Assembly (NCBI GenBank): GCA_015059095.1
Contig: SVBA01000004.1
Location: forward strand, 48,118 to 112,117
DNA length: 64,000 nucleotides
Direction: 5' to 3'
Source: Erysipelotrichaceae bacterium
Lineage (GTDB): Bacteria > Bacillota_I > Bacilli_A > RFN20 > CAG-449
How positions within the stretch are numbered: position 1 is the first letter of the stretch; each line of letters starts with the position of its first letter. Of the stretch, positions 16,891 through 26,350 are shown piece after piece. The notes under the pieces are model-generated. The model made no database searches, was not told the DNA's origin, and was given only the letters and a program-made list of their open reading frames with translations. Position numbers and translations under genes: made by a program.

Positions 16891-18795
16891 ATGCTTCCAG
16901 GTCTATTTTATAAAAGATTAAAAATTATTATAGTGGTAGTAATGTTATGTATTACTGCAATATGTTTTAAATTATCATATAATACCATTTTTCTATATAA
17001 TACTTTAAAGACTTCAGCAGAAGATTTATGGAATAGATCTTTTCCTATTAAAGCTGAAAGAGGGAAGATATTAGATGTAAATAATAATATTCTAGTTGAT
17101 AATGAACCGACAATTTCTATTTATGCAGTTCCTAATCAAATAAAAGATAAAGAAAGAACTAGTAAAATATTATCTTCATATATTGATATGAAAGAAGAAG
17201 ATATTTATTCTCGTATTTCAAAAAGAGCTTCATCAGTAACTTTTCATCCTAATGGAAAAAAGATATCTTACGAAGAATCAAATAAAATCAGTAAAGAGAA
17301 TTTAGATGGGATATTTTTAATTCAAGATACTTTAAGAAAGTATCCATATAATGAATATATGGCTTCTCTACTTGGTTTTGTAGGAATTGATAATATTGGT
17401 TTTGCAGGACTTGAAAGTTATTATAATTCTTATTTACAAGGTAAAGATGGAACTTTATCTTATATGATGGATGCAAAAGGTGGATTATTTTCTAATAAAT
17501 ATTATACTTTAGTTTCTCCTTCTAGTGGTTTAAACTTAAAATTGACTCTTGATATAAATATTCAAAATATACTAGAAAGAGAGTTAAATAATGCATTTTT
17601 AGGCTATTCTGCTAGTGAAGTAATGGGAATAGTAATGAACCCAAATAATGGCGAAATTTTAGCGATAGGTAACCGTCCAACATATAACAATAATAACTAT
17701 CAAGATTATTCCCAAGAAATATATAATCGTCTTTTACCAGTCTATAATTCTTTTGAACCAGGTTCGACTTTTAAGGCGATGACTTTTGCTGCTGCATTAA
17801 ACGAAAATTTAATCGATATGCATAAAGATACTTATTATGATAAAGGTTATGAAATTGTCTCAGGTCAAAGAATTAAATCATGGAAAAAAGGAGGTCATGG
17901 CTTACAAACTTATTTGGAAGTATTACAAAATTCTTCAAACCCAGGATTTGTATCGCTTTCTAGAAAACTAGGTAATGAAAGAATGTATCAATATGTTAAA
18001 AATTTTGGATTTTTAGAAAAAACAGGAGTAGATATCCAAGGAGAAAATAAAGGTATTTTCTTTTCTAAAGATAATTTTCATGAATTAGAATGTGCGACTA
18101 CTTCTTTTGGTCAAGGAATTAGTGTGACTGCAATACAATTAGTTAGTGCTTTTTCTAGTGTAATTAATGGAGGATATTTATATACTCCAAAAATAGCAAA
18201 ATCACTAATTTCATCAAATAATGAGACAATTTATGAATTTAAACCTCAATTAAAAAGACAAGTAATCAGTAATGAGACTAGTGAAAAAATGAGATATGCT
18301 TTAGAATGTGTTGTTGCTAAAGGATCAGGAAGAAAAGCCTTTGTTGATGGATATAGAATAGGAGGAAAAACTGGTACGGCTCAAATTGCTGAAAATGGAG
18401 TATATAAAGATGGAGCGTATATTCTTTCTTTTATAGCAGGAGCACCAATGAATAATCCTCAAGTAGTAGTATATTTTTCAATAAAAGAACCACATAATTG
18501 TATTCAATATGGTGGAACTACTGTCGGTCCTATTATTCAAAGAATAATGTCAGAAATTTTAGATTATAATGATATTGAAAAAGATTACGAAAATGAAATA
18601 AATAAAACTTTAACTTGGATGGATGAAAAAACTACAATTGTTCCAAATTATATTGGACAAGAAAAAAAGAAGATTAAAAATAATCTCCTTAAATTTTCAT
18701 ATTATGGTGAAGGGAATATAGTAATTGATCAAATACCTAAAGTAGGAACAATTGTTCCAGAAGGTAGTACTATAATGATTCAATTAGGAAATTAA
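16891..18795 (+). CDS. Class B penicillin-binding protein with PASTA domain (FtsI/SpoVD-like transpeptidase)
   Basis: A 634-residue class B PBP. A short cytoplasmic N-terminus is followed by one membrane helix (about 9-33), a dimerisation domain starting AERGKILDVNNNILVDNEP, then the transpeptidase domain with S292 in EPGSTFK (SxxK), SSN in LQNSSNPG (SxN) and KTGTAQ. The C-terminal 50 residues (IVPNYIGQEKKKIKN...EGSTIMIQLGN) form one PASTA domain. It cross-links peptidoglycan at the septum or, if SpoVD-like, in sporulation; the single PASTA domain fits either. Its presence shows the organism makes a wall. Its stop overlaps that of the converging gene. Confidence 0.92.
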   Translation: MLPGLFYKRLKIIIVVVMLCITAICFKLSYNTIFLYNTLKTSAEDLWNRSFPIKAERGKILDVNNNILVDNEPTISIYAVPNQIKDKERTSKILSSYIDMKEEDIYSRISKRASSVTFHPNGKKISYEESNKISKENLDGIFLIQDTLRKYPYNEYMASLLGFVGIDNIGFAGLESYYNSYLQGKDGTLSYMMDAKGGLFSNKYYTLVSPSSGLNLKLTLDINIQNILERELNNAFLGYSASEVMGIVMNPNNGEILAIGNRPTYNNNNYQDYSQEIYNRLLPVYNSFEPGSTFKAMTFAAALNENLIDMHKDTYYDKGYEIVSGQRIKSWKKGGHGLQTYLEVLQNSSNPGFVSLSRKLGNERMYQYVKNFGFLEKTGVDIQGENKGIFFSKDNFHELECATTSFGQGISVTAIQLVSAFSSVINGGYLYTPKIAKSLISSNNETIYEFKPQLKRQVISNETSEKMRYALECVVAKGSGRKAFVDGYRIGGKTGTAQIAENGVYKDGAYILSFIAGAPMNNPQVVVYFSIKEPHNCIQYGGTTVGPIIQRIMSEILDYNDIEKDYENEINKTLTWMDEKTTIVPNYIGQEKKKIKNNLLKFSYYGEGNIVIDQIPKVGTIVPEGSTIMIQLGN

Positions 18796-19205
18796 CGACA
18801 TAGACCTCTTACAATAGCGTCTTCATCATTACCATAACTACCTTTAATAGCAAAAATTACTGCACATAAATAAAGACATTGAGAAATAACATCTTCTCCA
18901 CAACTTCTAATTTTATTAATGATTAGATTGTAGTTTAATTCTCTAACTGTTCCACATGCTTCTTGATAAGTAGGGGAACATTCAGAAATAGTTTTAAAGA
19001 TTTCATAATCGTTATAAGTAAAATTACCATCTCCACATAGACACATTAATGAAAGACAGATAGCACCATTAAATGCATCCCAAGAATTCATTCTTGTTTG
19101 CATTTTTTCCTTTGCTTTACGATAAGCAATTTTTCCTAATCCAAGGCGATAATCCATTGGTTCAGATAGATATTTTCTATATAAATTATAAACTTCATTT
19201 GCCAT
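18792..19205 (-). CDS. Hypothetical helical protein
   Basis: A 137-residue, mostly alpha-helical, Cys-rich soluble protein without signal or membrane segments. The stretch LCGDGNFTYNDYEIFKTI resembles the acidic D-G...E turn of TerB-like helical proteins, but this is a weak hint and no family is claimed. The start ATG has AAGGAGAA 8 bases upstream. The gene converges on the PBP gene so tightly that their stop codons share TTAA (18792-18795), with no terminator between them. Confidence 0.6.
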   Translation of the reverse strand: MANEVYNLYRKYLSEPMDYRLGLGKIAYRKAKEKMQTRMNSWDAFNGAICLSLMCLCGDGNFTYNDYEIFKTISECSPTYQEACGTVRELNYNLIINKIRSCGEDVISQCLYLCAVIFAIKGSYGNDEDAIVRGLCR

Positions 19206-19300
19206 ATTATTAATTCTCCTTTTTGATAAAAATACTATATTTATTTTCTAATAATCACTAAAAAAGTTCAATATTTAATTGTCTTTTTTTAGTTTGTTAA

Positions 19301-19320
19301 CTACTTTTTTATAAAAAAAG
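19301..19320. repeat. AT-rich palindrome in a divergent intergenic region
   Basis: ACTTTTTT and AAAAAAGT flank ATA, directly upstream of the PAP2 promoter and between divergent genes. It could be a regulator-binding site or simply AT-rich sequence; no known operator is recognised. Confidence 0.3.
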
Positions 19321-19322
19321 TA

Positions 19323-19350
19323 TTTACTAAAAGGGTCTCGATGCTATAAT
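19323..19350 (+). promoter_or_regulatory. Promoter of the PAP2-protease-nuclease gene run
   Basis: TTTACT (19323-19328) and a perfect TATAAT (19345-19350) are 16 bases apart, 20 bases upstream of the PAP2 start codon. Confidence 0.6.
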
Positions 19351-19369
19351 TAAATTGGAGGATTATGTT

Positions 19370-20311
19370 ATGAGCAGTAAAAAATCTAAGATAATAGAAA
19401 TAACATTATTTTCATTAATACTTATAGGATTAATGACAGTAGCAAGTTTGTTTGATTTACAAATTTCAAATTTGTTAACTAAAGGAGCATTAAAAGAAGG
19501 TGCTTTCTACACACATAATTTTATGGGAGCTCTAGTAGAAGTTATTGGTAGTTTTCCAATATTTTTAGCTTTATTAGTTGCTACTTTAGCTTTAGGAAAT
19601 ATGTTCTTTAAAAAAGAAGGTAAACTTAAGTATATTGGTTGGATATTTGTTCTTCTTGCTATCGTTGATATGACTTGGATTACAAGAGATACATTTAAAT
19701 ATATTTTAAGATTAGTTGGTAATGAACCTTTATATAAAGAATGGTGGATGATGATAGTTTATATTGTTATTGGAACTCCTATTGCTTTATTATCCCATTA
19801 TTTCTATGTTAAAAAGGTTAATGATGAATTAAATAAAAAGTTTATTTCATTTACATGGGTTATTTTATTTACTTGTGCTTTTTATTTATTGATTAACATA
19901 ATCAAAGGACCAGTAGGAAGAATGAGATATCGCGCGATGAATGAGATTGGTGATTTTACTGGATACACACCTTGGTATGTAATTAGTGATGCTAAAAATG
20001 TATATGGAGATTTAGTTTCTACTAGTGATGCATTTAAATCATTCCCATCAGGTCATACTTTCTCAGCAGGATGTTGTTATGTCTTATTAGCAGTTCCAGA
20101 TATTTTTGAAAAATTCAATTCTAAAAAGTATCGTATATTAAGTTATGTTATAACTGTTTGTTACACTGGATTAGTTGGATTATATCGAATTAGAGTAGGG
20201 GCTCATTATTTAAGTGATGTTACAATTGGTGGAACAATCGCTTACGTTGCTGCTCAAGCAAGTAGATACATCTTTATCACAAGAAAAAATAAATTATTAA
20301 CTCAAGAATAG
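19370..20311 (+). CDS. PAP2 superfamily membrane phosphatase
   Basis: A 313-residue protein with about six membrane helices and the PAP2/acid phosphatase signature in order: KGPVGRMRYR (C1), PSGHTFSAG (C2) and RIRVGAHYLSDV (C3). The family removes phosphate from lipid phosphates such as undecaprenyl pyrophosphate or phosphatidic acid at the membrane surface. The frame extends to a TTG at 19355, but the GGAGG at 19357-19361 would then be inside the coding region; ATG 19370, 8 bases after GGAGG, is the better start. It is followed 11 bases later by the metalloprotease lipoprotein gene, which suggests one transcript. Confidence 0.9.
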   Translation: MSSKKSKIIEITLFSLILIGLMTVASLFDLQISNLLTKGALKEGAFYTHNFMGALVEVIGSFPIFLALLVATLALGNMFFKKEGKLKYIGWIFVLLAIVDMTWITRDTFKYILRLVGNEPLYKEWWMMIVYIVIGTPIALLSHYFYVKKVNDELNKKFISFTWVILFTCAFYLLINIIKGPVGRMRYRAMNEIGDFTGYTPWYVISDAKNVYGDLVSTSDAFKSFPSGHTFSAGCCYVLLAVPDIFEKFNSKKYRILSYVITVCYTGLVGLYRIRVGAHYLSDVTIGGTIAYVAAQASRYIFITRKNKLLTQE

Positions 20312-20322
20312 GAAGTGAAAAT

Positions 20323-22242
20323 ATGAAAATGAAAAAATTATTACTATTAGCTTTAGCACTAATTGGATTAACAAGTTGTGATATTATTAGTTCTTCTAGT
20401 AGCGAAGTAAGTTCATCAACTCAATCTAGTAGTGAACTCATTGAAAGTTCTAGTGAATCATCAAACGAACAAATTTCAAGTGAAGAAACTTCTTCTACTA
20501 CTAGTTCAGAAAATACTGGTTCAGAAAAACCTTCGAGTTCAGAAAATACTAGTTCAGAAAAACCTTCGAGTTCAGAAAATACTAGTTCAGAAAAGCCTTC
20601 AAGTTCAGAAAATACAAGCTCAGAGAAACCATCAAGTTCTAATACTTCAAGTGAATCTAGTTCTAGTAACGATCCTTCTTTAGGTGATGAAGAACAAGAA
20701 TTTGATTTCTATAGAACAGTAAGTTTTGATACTAAAGGTGGCTCATCAATTGAAAGTGTTGAAGTTATTGAAGGTAATAGTGTTTCTAGACCAACAGATC
20801 CAACTTATGGAGATTATACTTTTGATGGATGGTATTTAGATGGAGTTTTATATGATTTTGAGTCTCCAGTTTATTTTGATATTACTTTAGAGGCTAAATG
20901 GATTGGTGCTTCTACTTTAAATGTAAGTAAAGTTAATTTTTCTAACTCATTAACTAAGGATGGATTAGAAGATTATGGACCATTAACTGAAGGATGTCTT
21001 CCTTCTTATAAAGTTGAAAATGAAGATCCTAAAATTTTAGTATTTCCTGTTAGATTAAATCCAACTTATAATACTTCTTTATACAATCAATATTTAGATG
21101 ATATTAAGGTTGCATTCAATGGTACTGAAGAAGAAACAGGTTGGGAAAGTGTTAAATCATATTATCAAGAAAGTTCATATGGTAAGTTAAATTTAGATAT
21201 TACTGTATGGGATGAATGGTTCTATGATTCTTCTATAACTGCTAGTTCATTACAAGAAATGTATGATAAATTTTATTCAAACCAAAGCGATGTAGATCCA
21301 AATGAATATTTAATTACTAAGATTTTAGATAAATACAATGCTTCAATTGATTATTCTCAATTTGATAGTAATGGTGATGACTTTATTGATTCGATTTGGT
21401 TAATTTATGATGAAGACGTAAATTTTGAAAGCGATGATTCAATGTATTGGGCATACACTTCTTGGGATTATGAATGGTATGATGAATCTTATAATGATTG
21501 TATTAATCCTTCTAAAGCAAGAGATGGAGTTTATCCTTTCTATTATGCATGGGCTGGAACTGATTTTATGTATCCAGATTATAATCAAGCAAGTTATGAT
21601 ACAAGTTTAATTGAAATTGATGCTCATACATATATTCATGAAACTGGTCACTTATTAGGCCTTGATGATTATTATGATTATGATACTTCAATAGGACCAG
21701 ATAGAGGACTATATAGTGCTGATATGATGGATTATAATATCGGTGATCATGGAATGATTTCTAAATTATTATTAGACTGGGTCGATCCTAGAGTAGTTAC
21801 TGGTTCAGGTAGTGGAAATATTACATTGACATCATTTACTACAACTGGTGATTTCTTATTAATCGCTGATCATGAAGTAGAAAGTATCTACGATACTTAT
21901 TATTTAGTTGAATTCTATACTAGTGAAGGATTGAACTGGAATGATGATCCTATTCCTAATGGTTTAGGAATTAGAATTAATTTAGTTCATGCAGAAGTTA
22001 ATATGAATGAAAATGGCGAAGTTGATTGGAATGGTGGAAGTTACGACACTTCATTTAAATATGATAACACTGATACAACAACACCATTTGTTGAAACATT
22101 ATCACATAAAGGATTTACTGATGGGTATATTGATGGATCAAATTTATATACTGTTGGAAAAACATTTACTTCTAGTGTATTTGATTTAGAAGTAGTTTCA
22201 ATTACTACAGAACAAGCTGTAGTTAATATTACTTTAAAATAG
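20323..22242 (+). CDS. M6-like metalloprotease lipoprotein with Ser-rich linker and InlB-type repeat
   Basis: A 639-residue surface lipoprotein. The signal peptide ends in the lipobox LTSC. Residues about 20-125 are a Ser/Glu-rich linker with an 11-residue repeat (SENTSSEKPSS), followed by a Listeria-Bacteroides (InlB B / Flg_new) repeat at about 128-190 (VSFDTKGG...FDGWYLDG...ITLEAKW). The protease domain has the zincin motif HETGHLLGLDD with H439, E440 and H443, and YYDYD after it, typical of M6/immune-inhibitor-A-like peptidases. It would degrade proteins outside the cell while tethered to the membrane. The start has GGAAG upstream. It is followed 12 bases later by the secreted nuclease gene. 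Confidence 0.85.
   Translation: MKMKKLLLLALALIGLTSCDIISSSSSEVSSSTQSSSELIESSSESSNEQISSEETSSTTSSENTGSEKPSSSENTSSEKPSSSENTSSEKPSSSENTSSEKPSSSNTSSESSSSNDPSLGDEEQEFDFYRTVSFDTKGGSSIESVEVIEGNSVSRPTDPTYGDYTFDGWYLDGVLYDFESPVYFDITLEAKWIGASTLNVSKVNFSNSLTKDGLEDYGPLTEGCLPSYKVENEDPKILVFPVRLNPTYNTSLYNQYLDDIKVAFNGTEEETGWESVKSYYQESSYGKLNLDITVWDEWFYDSSITASSLQEMYDKFYSNQSDVDPNEYLITKILDKYNASIDYSQFDSNGDDFIDSIWLIYDEDVNFESDDSMYWAYTSWDYEWYDESYNDCINPSKARDGVYPFYYAWAGTDFMYPDYNQASYDTSLIEIDAHTYIHETGHLLGLDDYYDYDTSIGPDRGLYSADMMDYNIGDHGMISKLLLDWVDPRVVTGSGSGNITLTSFTTTGDFLLIADHEVESIYDTYYLVEFYTSEGLNWNDDPIPNGLGIRINLVHAEVNMNENGEVDWNGGSYDTSFKYDNTDTTTPFVETLSHKGFTDGYIDGSNLYTVGKTFTSSVFDLEVVSITTEQAVVNITLK
20505..20636 (+). repeat. 33-bp in-frame tandem repeat, four copies
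   Basis: Units starting TTCAGAAAATACT recur at 20505, 20538, 20571 and 20604 with a spacing of exactly 33 bases; a fifth partial unit begins at 20637. They encode the 11-residue Ser/Glu linker repeat of the metalloprotease. The middle copies are nearly identical at the DNA level, so slippage could change the copy number without shifting the frame. Confidence 0.85.
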
Positions 22243-22254
22243 GAGGATTGAAAT

Positions 22255-24456
22255 ATGAAATTTAATAAATTATTAGTTTTATTAGGTTTGCTAAGTAGTC
22301 TTTTTACTAACCATATTTCTACTCCAGTAGTTGCACAAACAACTCAAATTAGAGAAGTAAGTAATGCACATGATTACAATGTTCAATGGACTAATGATGA
22401 TTTTGGTAATTATTATTCTAGTATTGATTTTTCTTCTTATTCGACATTATTAGATCAATTACAAGATTTAAATAGTACTAAAAGAAAGAGAACAGTTGGA
22501 TATGGTTCGATGTGGGATTATTTTGATCAAACTGACTATAACCCATCTAATAAGTCTCAATATATCGCTTTCTATAAAGGAACACCTGCTTCTAGAGGTG
22601 AAATGAATAAGGAACACGTTTGGCCTAAATCACATGGGTCTGGTGGTAGAACAGATAATGACATTCATATGGTTAGACCTACATTAAGTGCGGATAACTC
22701 CAGTAGAGGTAATTCTTTCTATGTAGAAGGAATGAATCATTCTTCTAATGGCTGGGATCCTAAAACTGCAGGGATGAATGAACAATATAGAGGACAAGCT
22801 GCAAGAATTATTTTCTATTGCGTAGTTGCAGATGAAAAATTAAGTTTGGTAGATACAAGCTATAGTTCAACAAGTAATGCTAACCCTGATTATAAAATGG
22901 GAAAATTGTCTGATTTATTAAAATGGAATTTACAATATGCGGTAGATATAACTGAATTAAATAGAAATAATGGAGCAGAAGATATTCAAGGTAATAGAAA
23001 TCCATTTATTGATAATCCTTATTTAGCGTGCGCTATATGGGGAAATTATAATGATAATACTAGAGCAATTTGTGCAGATTATGGGGTAATTGTTGATCCA
23101 TATACTGGTGATATTACTCTTCCAGATAATCCTGGTGGAAATACAGGTGGAGAAACTGGTGGAAATACAGGTACTACTGTTAACTGGGGAACTGCTTCTA
23201 GTCCACTTACTACTAGTCAAGCAATTTCAAATATGAGTTCTTTTGCTCATAATGAAACTTCTACTACAACAGGTTATGTTAAAGGGATTGTTACTAGTGT
23301 AGATGAAATAAGTGCAACTCATTCAAATATTACATTAACTTTAGATAATACATTTACAATTTATAGATGCTCTACTCCAAATGGAACATATGATTCAAAT
23401 AATCCTGAAGTTAAGGTAGGAGATGAAATTGTCGTTAGTGGTACATTTAAAAAGTTCTATGAAAAATATGAAATAGACCAAGGTGGATCAATTATTAGTA
23501 TTAATTCAAGTGGTGGTTCAACTACTCCTGATACTCCAATTGTTCCAGATGATCCAATAGTTCCAGATACTCCTATTGGTGGAACTACTAAAGAATCAAT
23601 TTCCTTTGATTTCTCTAATGCAGGTATTTCTAGTTGTGGTTATACTGATGGATTAACTTGGAATATCGATGGTAAAAATTATTTTGCTTCACATGCTTAT
23701 GTAGCAGATAGTGATGTTCGTTTAGGCCATAACCAAGTAAAATCTTTAGATGGTAAGTTTGGTCTTAGTGATAGTAATGGTTCATATTTAGAACCTTTGT
23801 TCGACTTAGAAAAATGTCAATCTATATCTTTAGAAGTTAAAGCAAAATATGGAACTACAAATTATAAAGTTTTATTCAAAGAAACTAATAAGTCTACTTA
23901 TTCAGTAATTAAAGAAGGTAGTGTAAATGGTCCGATGACTATTGAAGCTAGTTTATCTTCACCAAAGGATGGTAGATTTATTATAGTAATTGTTGGTACT
24001 AAACCAAGAATTCAATTAGGAGAATTTTCTATTAGTGTAGTTGAAGGTCCTTCTATTGATTTATCAACATTGTCATTAAATGTTTCTTCTTATGAAGAAA
24101 ATAATAAATCATGTTTAAGATTTAAAGGGGAATTTAATAAATCATATTTAGAATCTGCTTCTAGATTTGGTATTATGGTATTCTCTAAAAATCAATTAGG
24201 TAATAAAAATATTGAAGATTTATATCAAGATGGAGATTATTTAGATTTTGTTATTGATAATGGAAAATATGACTATCTAGACTTTGATTTTACTTCTAGT
24301 AGAGTAGAGAGTAATGGAAAATATGTCTTTGGCGCAGTCATTAATAACATTAAAGGCCACGAAGATTATAAATTTGTCGCAGTATTATATGCAGAAATTG
24401 GTGATGAACTATATTTCTCTAGTCAAGTAATTAGTTCATATAATGACTGTAAATAG
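22255..24456 (+). CDS. Secreted endonuclease I family nuclease with OB-fold-like region
   Basis: A 733-residue protein. A cleavable signal peptide (about 1-28, cleavage near VVAQTTQ) is followed by an endonuclease I (EndA/NucM, His-Me finger) domain with GYGSMWDYF, the catalytic EHVWPKSHG (H121), DIHMVRPT and NSSRGN. Then comes a Gly/Thr/Asn linker and a segment (about 305-415, ending EKYEIDQGGSI) resembling the OB-fold modules attached to such nucleases. Pro-rich repeats (IVPDDPIVPDTP) lead to a beta-rich C-terminal region of unknown role. It should degrade extracellular DNA or RNA. No LPXTG or membrane anchor is visible. It shares a unit with the protease and PAP2 genes. Confidence 0.88.
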   Translation: MKFNKLLVLLGLLSSLFTNHISTPVVAQTTQIREVSNAHDYNVQWTNDDFGNYYSSIDFSSYSTLLDQLQDLNSTKRKRTVGYGSMWDYFDQTDYNPSNKSQYIAFYKGTPASRGEMNKEHVWPKSHGSGGRTDNDIHMVRPTLSADNSSRGNSFYVEGMNHSSNGWDPKTAGMNEQYRGQAARIIFYCVVADEKLSLVDTSYSSTSNANPDYKMGKLSDLLKWNLQYAVDITELNRNNGAEDIQGNRNPFIDNPYLACAIWGNYNDNTRAICADYGVIVDPYTGDITLPDNPGGNTGGETGGNTGTTVNWGTASSPLTTSQAISNMSSFAHNETSTTTGYVKGIVTSVDEISATHSNITLTLDNTFTIYRCSTPNGTYDSNNPEVKVGDEIVVSGTFKKFYEKYEIDQGGSIISINSSGGSTTPDTPIVPDDPIVPDTPIGGTTKESISFDFSNAGISSCGYTDGLTWNIDGKNYFASHAYVADSDVRLGHNQVKSLDGKFGLSDSNGSYLEPLFDLEKCQSISLEVKAKYGTTNYKVLFKETNKSTYSVIKEGSVNGPMTIEASLSSPKDGRFIIVIVGTKPRIQLGEFSISVVEGPSIDLSTLSLNVSSYEENNKSCLRFKGEFNKSYLESASRFGIMVFSKNQLGNKNIEDLYQDGDYLDFVIDNGKYDYLDFDFTSSRVESNGKYVFGAVINNIKGHEDYKFVAVLYAEIGDELYFSSQVISSYNDCK

Positions 24457-24463
24457 GTGAATT

Positions 24464-25099
24464 ATGAAATATAAATACATTATTTTTGATTTTAATGGAA
24501 CAATTATTGATGATGTAGATTTATGTTTAAGTTTATTAAATGAAATTTTAGAACTAGAGGAACTTCCTCTAGTTTCTTTAGAAAAGTATAAAAATATATT
24601 TACTTTCCCAATAATTGAATATTATAAGAATGCGGGTATTACATTTGAAAAACATTCTTTTAAAGAATTAAGTACATGGTTTGTTAATAAGTATCAACCA
24701 TTATCTTTTAAATGTAATTTATATCCTGGAATAGTTGATACTATTAAATCTCTAAATAACAAAGGGTATAAAGTTATTTTATTATCAGCATCACAAAAAG
24801 ATAATTTATTAGAACAAACAGAAAGATTTAATATCACTTGCTTATTTTATAAAATTTTAGGTATTGATAATATTGAAGCTAAAAGTAAATTAGAGATTGC
24901 TCAAAGATATTTTAAAGAAAATAATATCAATATGAAGGAATGTTTATTTATTGGTGATTCGACTCATGATTATGAAGTAGGATCAACTCTAGGAGGAGAT
25001 GTATTATTAATGAGTTATGGTCATCAATCTAAAGAAGCATTATCTTCATGTAATGTTCCATTATTAGATTCGATTTATGAATTGGAGGATTATCTATGA
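24464..25099 (+). CDS. HAD family hydrolase (phosphoglycolate phosphatase-like)
   Basis: A 211-residue HAD phosphatase with motif I FDFNGTIIDD, motif II LLSAS, a lysine before motif IV and motif IV FIGDSTHDYEVG. The helical cap after motif I is of the Gph/PGP subtype. The substrate is not predictable; phosphoglycolate or a small sugar phosphate is likely. Its start is 7 bases after the nuclease stop, and it overlaps the next HAD gene by 4 bases (ATGA), showing translational coupling. The TGA stop here is one of the indications that TGA is not read as Trp. Confidence 0.85.
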   Translation: MKYKYIIFDFNGTIIDDVDLCLSLLNEILELEELPLVSLEKYKNIFTFPIIEYYKNAGITFEKHSFKELSTWFVNKYQPLSFKCNLYPGIVDTIKSLNNKGYKVILLSASQKDNLLEQTERFNITCLFYKILGIDNIEAKSKLEIAQRYFKENNINMKECLFIGDSTHDYEVGSTLGGDVLLMSYGHQSKEALSSCNVPLLDSIYELEDYL

Positions 25100-25758
25100 T
25101 AAAAGCGATTTTATTTGATATGGATGGAACTATCATTGATGATGAAAAATATACGGTTTTAAGTAAAATAAAAGAAGGTAAAAAACTTGGTTATAACATC
25201 AAAAAAGAGGATGTATTAAAAACTATTGGTTTAGCAAGAGATAAATCTTGTCGACTTTATAAAGATATTTATGGAGAAGATTTTCCTTTTGAGGAACTGT
25301 CAGTACATAGAACTCAATATATTATCAACTCTTGGAAGTATGGAATTAAGTTAAAACCATATGTTAAAAAAATCATCAAATTCTGCAAGAAAAATAACAT
25401 TATTATTGGAATTTGTACTTCAACAATTGAATCGATTGTTAATGAATTTAGAAAGTATGGAGACATTTTTGATCAATTTGATTTTGTTTTAACTGGTGAC
25501 AAGATTTTAGAAGGTAGAGGAAAACCTAATCCTGATATTTTCTTAAAAGGTCTTGAATTAGCAGGTGTTAAAAAAGAAGAAGCATTAGTTATTGAAGATG
25601 GTAATATTGGAGTTGAGGCAGCATTAAACGCAGGAATTGATGTAATTATGATTCCAGATTTAGTATTACCTCAAGGTAGAACTCTTACTTCAAGAGTTAA
25701 AGTATATAAAAATATGAATGAAGTTATTTCCTATATTAAGGAAGTAAATAATATTTAA
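25096..25758 (+). CDS. HAD family hydrolase (beta-phosphoglucomutase/pseudouridine-phosphatase-like)
   Basis: A 220-residue HAD protein with motif I FDMDGTIIDDEKY, motif II ICTST, RGKPNPDIF with the motif III lysine and motif IV VIEDGNIGVEAALNAG. This is the subfamily containing beta-phosphoglucomutase and several sugar-phosphate or nucleotide phosphatases. The second Asp of motif I that mutases use as acid/base is present, but that does not separate mutase from phosphatase. It is coupled to the upstream HAD gene by an ATGA overlap, suggesting related substrates. The cyclophilin gene follows after 11 bases. Confidence 0.85.
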   Translation: MIKAILFDMDGTIIDDEKYTVLSKIKEGKKLGYNIKKEDVLKTIGLARDKSCRLYKDIYGEDFPFEELSVHRTQYIINSWKYGIKLKPYVKKIIKFCKKNNIIIGICTSTIESIVNEFRKYGDIFDQFDFVLTGDKILEGRGKPNPDIFLKGLELAGVKKEEALVIEDGNIGVEAALNAGIDVIMIPDLVLPQGRTLTSRVKVYKNMNEVISYIKEVNNI

Positions 25759-25769
25759 AGGAGAAATTT

Positions 25770-26273
25770 ATGGTTATTTTAAAAATTAAAGATTATGGAG
25801 AAATTAAATTAGAACTATATTATGAAGAAACTAAAAATACTTCTGCTAACTTTGTTGAGCTTGCTAGGAGTGGTTTCTATAATGGATTAACTTTTCATAG
25901 AGTTATCAAAGGATTTATGATTCAAGGGGGAGATCCTTTAGGTAATGGAATGGGAGATCCAGGTTATTCAATTAAAGGTGAATTTTATCAAAATGGTGTC
26001 AAAAACACTTTAAAACATACTAGAGGTGTTATTTCTATGGCAAGATCTTATGACCCTAATTCTGCTGGTTCTCAATTCTTTATTATGCATAAAGATGCTC
26101 CTCATTTAGATGGTGGATATGCTTCTTTTGGTAAGGTAATTGAAGGAATTGAAGTAGTAGATGCAATTGCAAAAGTAAGAACTTCAAGAAGTGATAAACC
26201 TTTAACTCCAGTTGTTATTGAAAGAGTTGAAGTTATTGATGAACCAACTCACGAAGTTGAAAAACTTAAATAA
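25770..26273 (+). CDS. ppiB: Peptidyl-prolyl cis-trans isomerase, cyclophilin type
   Basis: A 167-residue cytosolic cyclophilin of normal bacterial length. Core residues are visible: FHRVIKGFMIQGGDPLGNGMG, GVISMAR, NSAGSQFFI, HLDGGYASFGKVIEG and a C-terminal VIERVEVID. It speeds proline isomerisation during protein folding. There is no signal peptide. A strong AAGGAG lies 7 bases upstream of the start. It ends the HAD-HAD-cyclophilin group; a terminator follows. Confidence 0.95.
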   Translation: MVILKIKDYGEIKLELYYEETKNTSANFVELARSGFYNGLTFHRVIKGFMIQGGDPLGNGMGDPGYSIKGEFYQNGVKNTLKHTRGVISMARSYDPNSAGSQFFIMHKDAPHLDGGYASFGKVIEGIEVVDAIAKVRTSRSDKPLTPVVIERVEVIDEPTHEVEKLK

Positions 26274-26293
26274 TATAAATATAAACTATAAAT

Positions 26294-26319
26294 AAAAGCC
26301 TTTTATAGGCTTTTTATTT
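26294..26319 (+). terminator. Rho-independent terminator after the cyclophilin gene
   Basis: AAAAGCC and GGCTTTT flank a 7-base loop, followed by further Ts. Confidence 0.75.
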
Positions 26320-26350
26320 TTGTTATCATTAAAGAAATAGGAGGTATTCT

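Noticed and set aside
20432..20683. An 83-codon frame overlapping the metalloprotease linker
   Set aside because: It is a shifted reading of the 33-bp repeat, with a low-complexity product and no ribosome site.
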